Shown here piece by piece: positions 61,878 through 64,000 of a stretch of DNA of 64,000 bases. The position numbers and the translations under genes are program-made. The DNA is from Phaeodactylibacter xiamenensis (GTDB lineage Bacteria; Bacteroidota; Bacteroidia; Chitinophagales; Saprospiraceae). The notes below the pieces were generated by a model. The model saw nothing but the letters and a program-made list of their open reading frames with translations, did not search any database and was not told where the DNA came from. The stretch's first letter is position 1; every line of letters begins with the position of its first letter. The stretch spans positions 27,166 to 91,165 of the forward strand of contig NZ_JPOS01000037.1 in the NCBI RefSeq assembly GCF_000759025.1. Reading direction: 5' to 3'.

Positions 61878-63074
61878 CTAAGGATACAGGGCATTCAGGG
61901 GGGCGCGCAGCCAGTCTGTTACCGGATGCATGATTTTTGTCAGGGTGTGGGCGTCGGGCGTAATATTGTCAAAATCTGGCTGGGGTACGCCCTCTGTCTG
62001 ATACGGTTTTGGGATAGGTACTCCCCAGTTGGGGCAGCCTCCGGCCACTTTGAGTGTTTGGATAGCATGGTGTGCATTCTGCCCGCAAAGGTCCCGCACG
62101 CTCCACTTGCGATAGATGATGCAAAAGCCGTTTTCATATAGTGTTTCATCCTCCCAGGTGGCCATAAAGCTGCAGGATACTTCGCCCAGGCTTATTTGGT
62201 CGTGTGTAGTGGACGGGTCCCCGTCCGTATCTACTACAGGGAAACCGGTATACGCAGGATCTGAAGTTGCCGGGTTGCCCAGTATTGGCGCCTCAAACCC
62301 ATCAAATGATTCGGGAAAGATGATATTCTCCATCCCCGGTTTTTCGATACTGATCAGTTGGCGGAAAGTACTGATGGGTGCTTCAGGGTCTGTAGCCACC
62401 CACAAACGCTCCACTACGCCCAATGCATTGCTAAAAAACTCAAAGTTGGAGAGCCTGATTTCAAAGCCCCTTTCCCGGGCTTCCGCAACGAGTCTCAGCG
62501 TATCTCCTGTGCTGAGAAAAGAAGAATGAAATGTGTTGGAAGGCTGCTCAGGACCAGTGTCCTGCACAGCTTCATTATTGATGAACACTTTAAAAGTGTA
62601 GTTCGAAAAAGAGGAGCCCCCAACGTAACTCCAATCAAATCTGACGAATCCGTCAGCCGGAATGGCGAGCTCGTAAGCTGCCTGGCTTCCGGGAGCCAGA
62701 ATAATTGAAGCACTATTAGCCCCTTCAACTAATACTGAATTGGGAGCTCCGGTGACATCTACCCCACCGTCACCATATCTTGTGGCATGGCGCCAGTTGG
62801 ACCATGCTAAATAGCCTTGCCAGCCCTGGCTTTGACAGCTCAGGTTGAAGTACTGGTCTTCGAAAGTGTAGAAAATTGTTTCAGATGAGGAAGAGGATAG
62901 AACCGGTGGTGGTACCTGCCAGGAATCCTGACAGAACACAGTACCGTGTGTGCCTGTAAAGACAAGCGGTTGGGGGGAGATGGATGCCGCCTCATCATTC
63001 TGGGCACATAGCCCAATTGGCAACAACCAAAAATAGAGCAGTATTTTTTTAAGTTTTGGGATTGCTACTTGCAT
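61878..63074 (-). CDS. Secreted protein of unknown function
   Basis: 398 residues from the ATG at 63072-63074 (MQVAIPKLKKILLYFWLLPIGLCAQ: signal peptide); a GTG three codons upstream is in frame. The mature part has beta-rich stretches (SSSETIFYTFEDQYFNLSC, FDWSYVGGSSFSNYTFKVFINNE), eight or so Cys that may form disulfides, and a stretch WEDETLYENGFCIIYRKWSVRDLCGQN near 310-336. This resembles a domain often found in large Bacteroidota surface proteins where a text-like cohesin or HYR-type module repeats. No T9SS sorting domain is seen at the C-terminus. I do not recognise a family. Confidence 0.7.
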   Translation of the reverse strand: MQVAIPKLKKILLYFWLLPIGLCAQNDEAASISPQPLVFTGTHGTVFCQDSWQVPPPVLSSSSSETIFYTFEDQYFNLSCQSQGWQGYLAWSNWRHATRYGDGGVDVTGAPNSVLVEGANSASIILAPGSQAAYELAIPADGFVRFDWSYVGGSSFSNYTFKVFINNEAVQDTGPEQPSNTFHSSFLSTGDTLRLVAEARERGFEIRLSNFEFFSNALGVVERLWVATDPEAPISTFRQLISIEKPGMENIIFPESFDGFEAPILGNPATSDPAYTGFPVVDTDGDPSTTHDQISLGEVSCSFMATWEDETLYENGFCIIYRKWSVRDLCGQNAHHAIQTLKVAGGCPNWGVPIPKPYQTEGVPQPDFDNITPDAHTLTKIMHPVTDWLRAPLNALYP

Positions 63075-63083
63075 GTCGTACAC

Positions 63084-63470
63084 TTTCTGCTACTCAGCCA
63101 TGCGTATGGCTAAACGATTTTCAGGGTTGATTCGGAATCAACTGAAATTTAGTACTCAGAAAACCTTACTGGAAAATTAGCGGAAAGGAGAGTGGGTGGA
63201 ACACGCAACGTGTTAAAACCAGGACATACCTGCTTTTTCATGGGATTATGTAGTTTAAGGGATAATAAAATTTGAAAGAGGTTCCTTATACACACACTAA
63301 GTTAAGTACGGTGCCTACTTTCGTTGTTACAAATATAGGATTTACTGCAATTTATTCCATACCGCATACCCGGTATTTATCAGATTTATATTATTGTTAT
63401 TTGTAAAGGTTTGTTTAATAAGGGTTGAGAGCTCCGCCCTGTAAGGAGGCAGCGATTCCCGCTTTGGCAT
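63084..63470. other. Intergenic region between secreted unknown and transposase
   Basis: About 390 bases, A/T-rich around 63230-63420. It includes the promoter of the leftward secreted gene and the end of the insertion sequence, whose terminal inverted repeat cannot be checked because the other end lies outside the window. No gene is seen. Confidence 0.5.
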
Positions 63471-64000
63471 CTAAGGCCCTGAAGCTGAATGATTTGAAGC
63501 TAAAGCCATGAGCAGGTGTTTAAATGAGTTGAGCCCCAGAAAACGGAAAACAGCCCTGAATTCATCCCAAAGACGGGTTTTAGTTTTTACCGCAGACAAT
63601 ACCTTTTTGAAAACCTTGCTGGCCAATTGCTGGATTTGGTCAATGAGGAAAACGAGCATCATCAAAGTCGCTAGCAAATTTGATAGATGTTTTTTCCCAT
63701 GCCCATAGTTGTGCTCAAAATTGTAGCCCTGATTTTTCAGCGTGTTGAACGTTTCGTTTTCGATTTTCCACCGGCCGCGGCCGCATCGGGCAAGAAACAC
63801 TACATTTCTTTTGTTAATTTTAATATTTGTAACCCAAGTAAAAGTAGCGGTTTTGCCTTTTTTGCCCGTGACTTTTAAAATTAAAAAATTCGTGCGCACA
63901 TCTGCCGCGCTGTTATTCAGTGGCAAATTATCACACCAGGAAAGATGCCATTCTTCATCGCCCACTTTTTGGTAATGGTGCTGATAAGCATGACGGCCGG
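63471..64000 (-). mobile_element. Partial DDE transposase of an insertion sequence (cut by window edge)
   Basis: The minus-strand frame stays open up to the right edge (before the GTG at 63963-63965 it reads GRHAYQHHYQKV), so the N-terminal part lies outside. The visible 176 residues contain RCGRGRWKIENETFNTLKNQGYNFEHNYGHGKK (about residues 60-100 of the visible part). In DDE transposases of IS4-like type the catalytic Glu sits in a similar (Y)REK-type segment: here R-W-K-I-E-N-E. The C-terminus is complete and ends at 63471. The exact IS family is not assigned. It shows that mobile DNA borders this region. Confidence 0.75.

Overview
This 64 kb window is a piece of a Bacteroidota chromosome, most likely from the Saprospiria/Lewinella-like group (inference). 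The evidence is the type IX secretion (T9SS) lipoprotein PorW/SprE, a large secreted protein with a T9SS-type C-terminal sorting domain, a carboxypeptidase-regulatory-domain TonB-dependent receptor, many lipoproteins, Bacteroidota-style promoters (TTTG-N19/20-TAnnTTTG) and several Bacteroidota-typical uncharacterised families (DUF4783, DUF2141, TIGR03643, TIGR01777, TIGR02757). Most of it is housekeeping or accessory metabolic DNA. No rRNA operon, canonical CRISPR array or prophage is visible. One tRNA-Val(TAC) is present, and an insertion sequence runs off the right edge.

Layout. 1-6.0 kb (minus): oligopeptide/dipeptide ABC uptake operon with two paralogous lipoprotein binding proteins, then an OppB-like and an OppC-like permease, the last cut by the window edge. 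6.0-7.2 kb: non-coding DNA holding a MITE-like palindrome and hairpins. 7.2-15.3 kb: TIGR01777 epimerase, M23 peptidase, PorW/SprE, and a DnaE-type polymerase. 15.3-17.6 kb (minus): ergothioneine genes egtB-egtD. 17.7-22 kb: an unrecognised protein, a decayed macro-domain gene, a GHL10 glycosyl hydrolase-like protein and a helical-repeat protein. 22-23.1 kb: non-coding stretch with three terminator hairpins, a possible structured RNA and a five-copy direct-repeat motif. 23.1-29.2 kb (plus): rpe, TonB-dependent receptor, a 55-residue membrane protein, periplasmic trehalase and aldose epimerase, which looks like a sugar uptake and processing cluster.

29.3-37.3 kb: Rpn-type nuclease, a small lipoprotein, a frameshifted giant secreted hydrolase/beta-helix protein, and a polytopic membrane protein. 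37.4-48.6 kb: an SF2 helicase with membrane segments, a TonB-like protein, Dps, a DASH-type cryptochrome/photolyase, a polyprenol-phosphate-type glycosyltransferase, TIGR02757, DUF4783, a glucosaminidase, an HD-domain/Pycsar-effector-like fusion, TIGR03643 and DUF2141. 48.9-54.8 kb: a signalling block consisting of a CheB-CheR-PAS hybrid, a PAS-sigma54 activator, and a divergent degenerate sigma factor preceded by a good match to a sigma54 promoter. 55-64 kb: tRNA-Val, an AsmA-like protein, queG, a TesA-like lipoprotein that has lost its catalytic residues, a two-domain fasciclin lipoprotein, an orphan short methylmalonyl-CoA mutase-like subunit, a secreted unknown, and a partial transposase.

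Most noteworthy: the HD-PycTM-like fusion without a neighbouring cyclase; the 10-C tract that splits the signal peptide from the body of the giant secreted protein; the sigma54-promoter/degenerate sigma factor/PAS regulator cluster; the membrane-embedded helicase; the dead SGNH hydrolase; the macro-domain remnant; and the repeat-rich non-coding stretch at 22.3-23.1 kb. All functional assignments come from reading motifs by eye; no database search was run.
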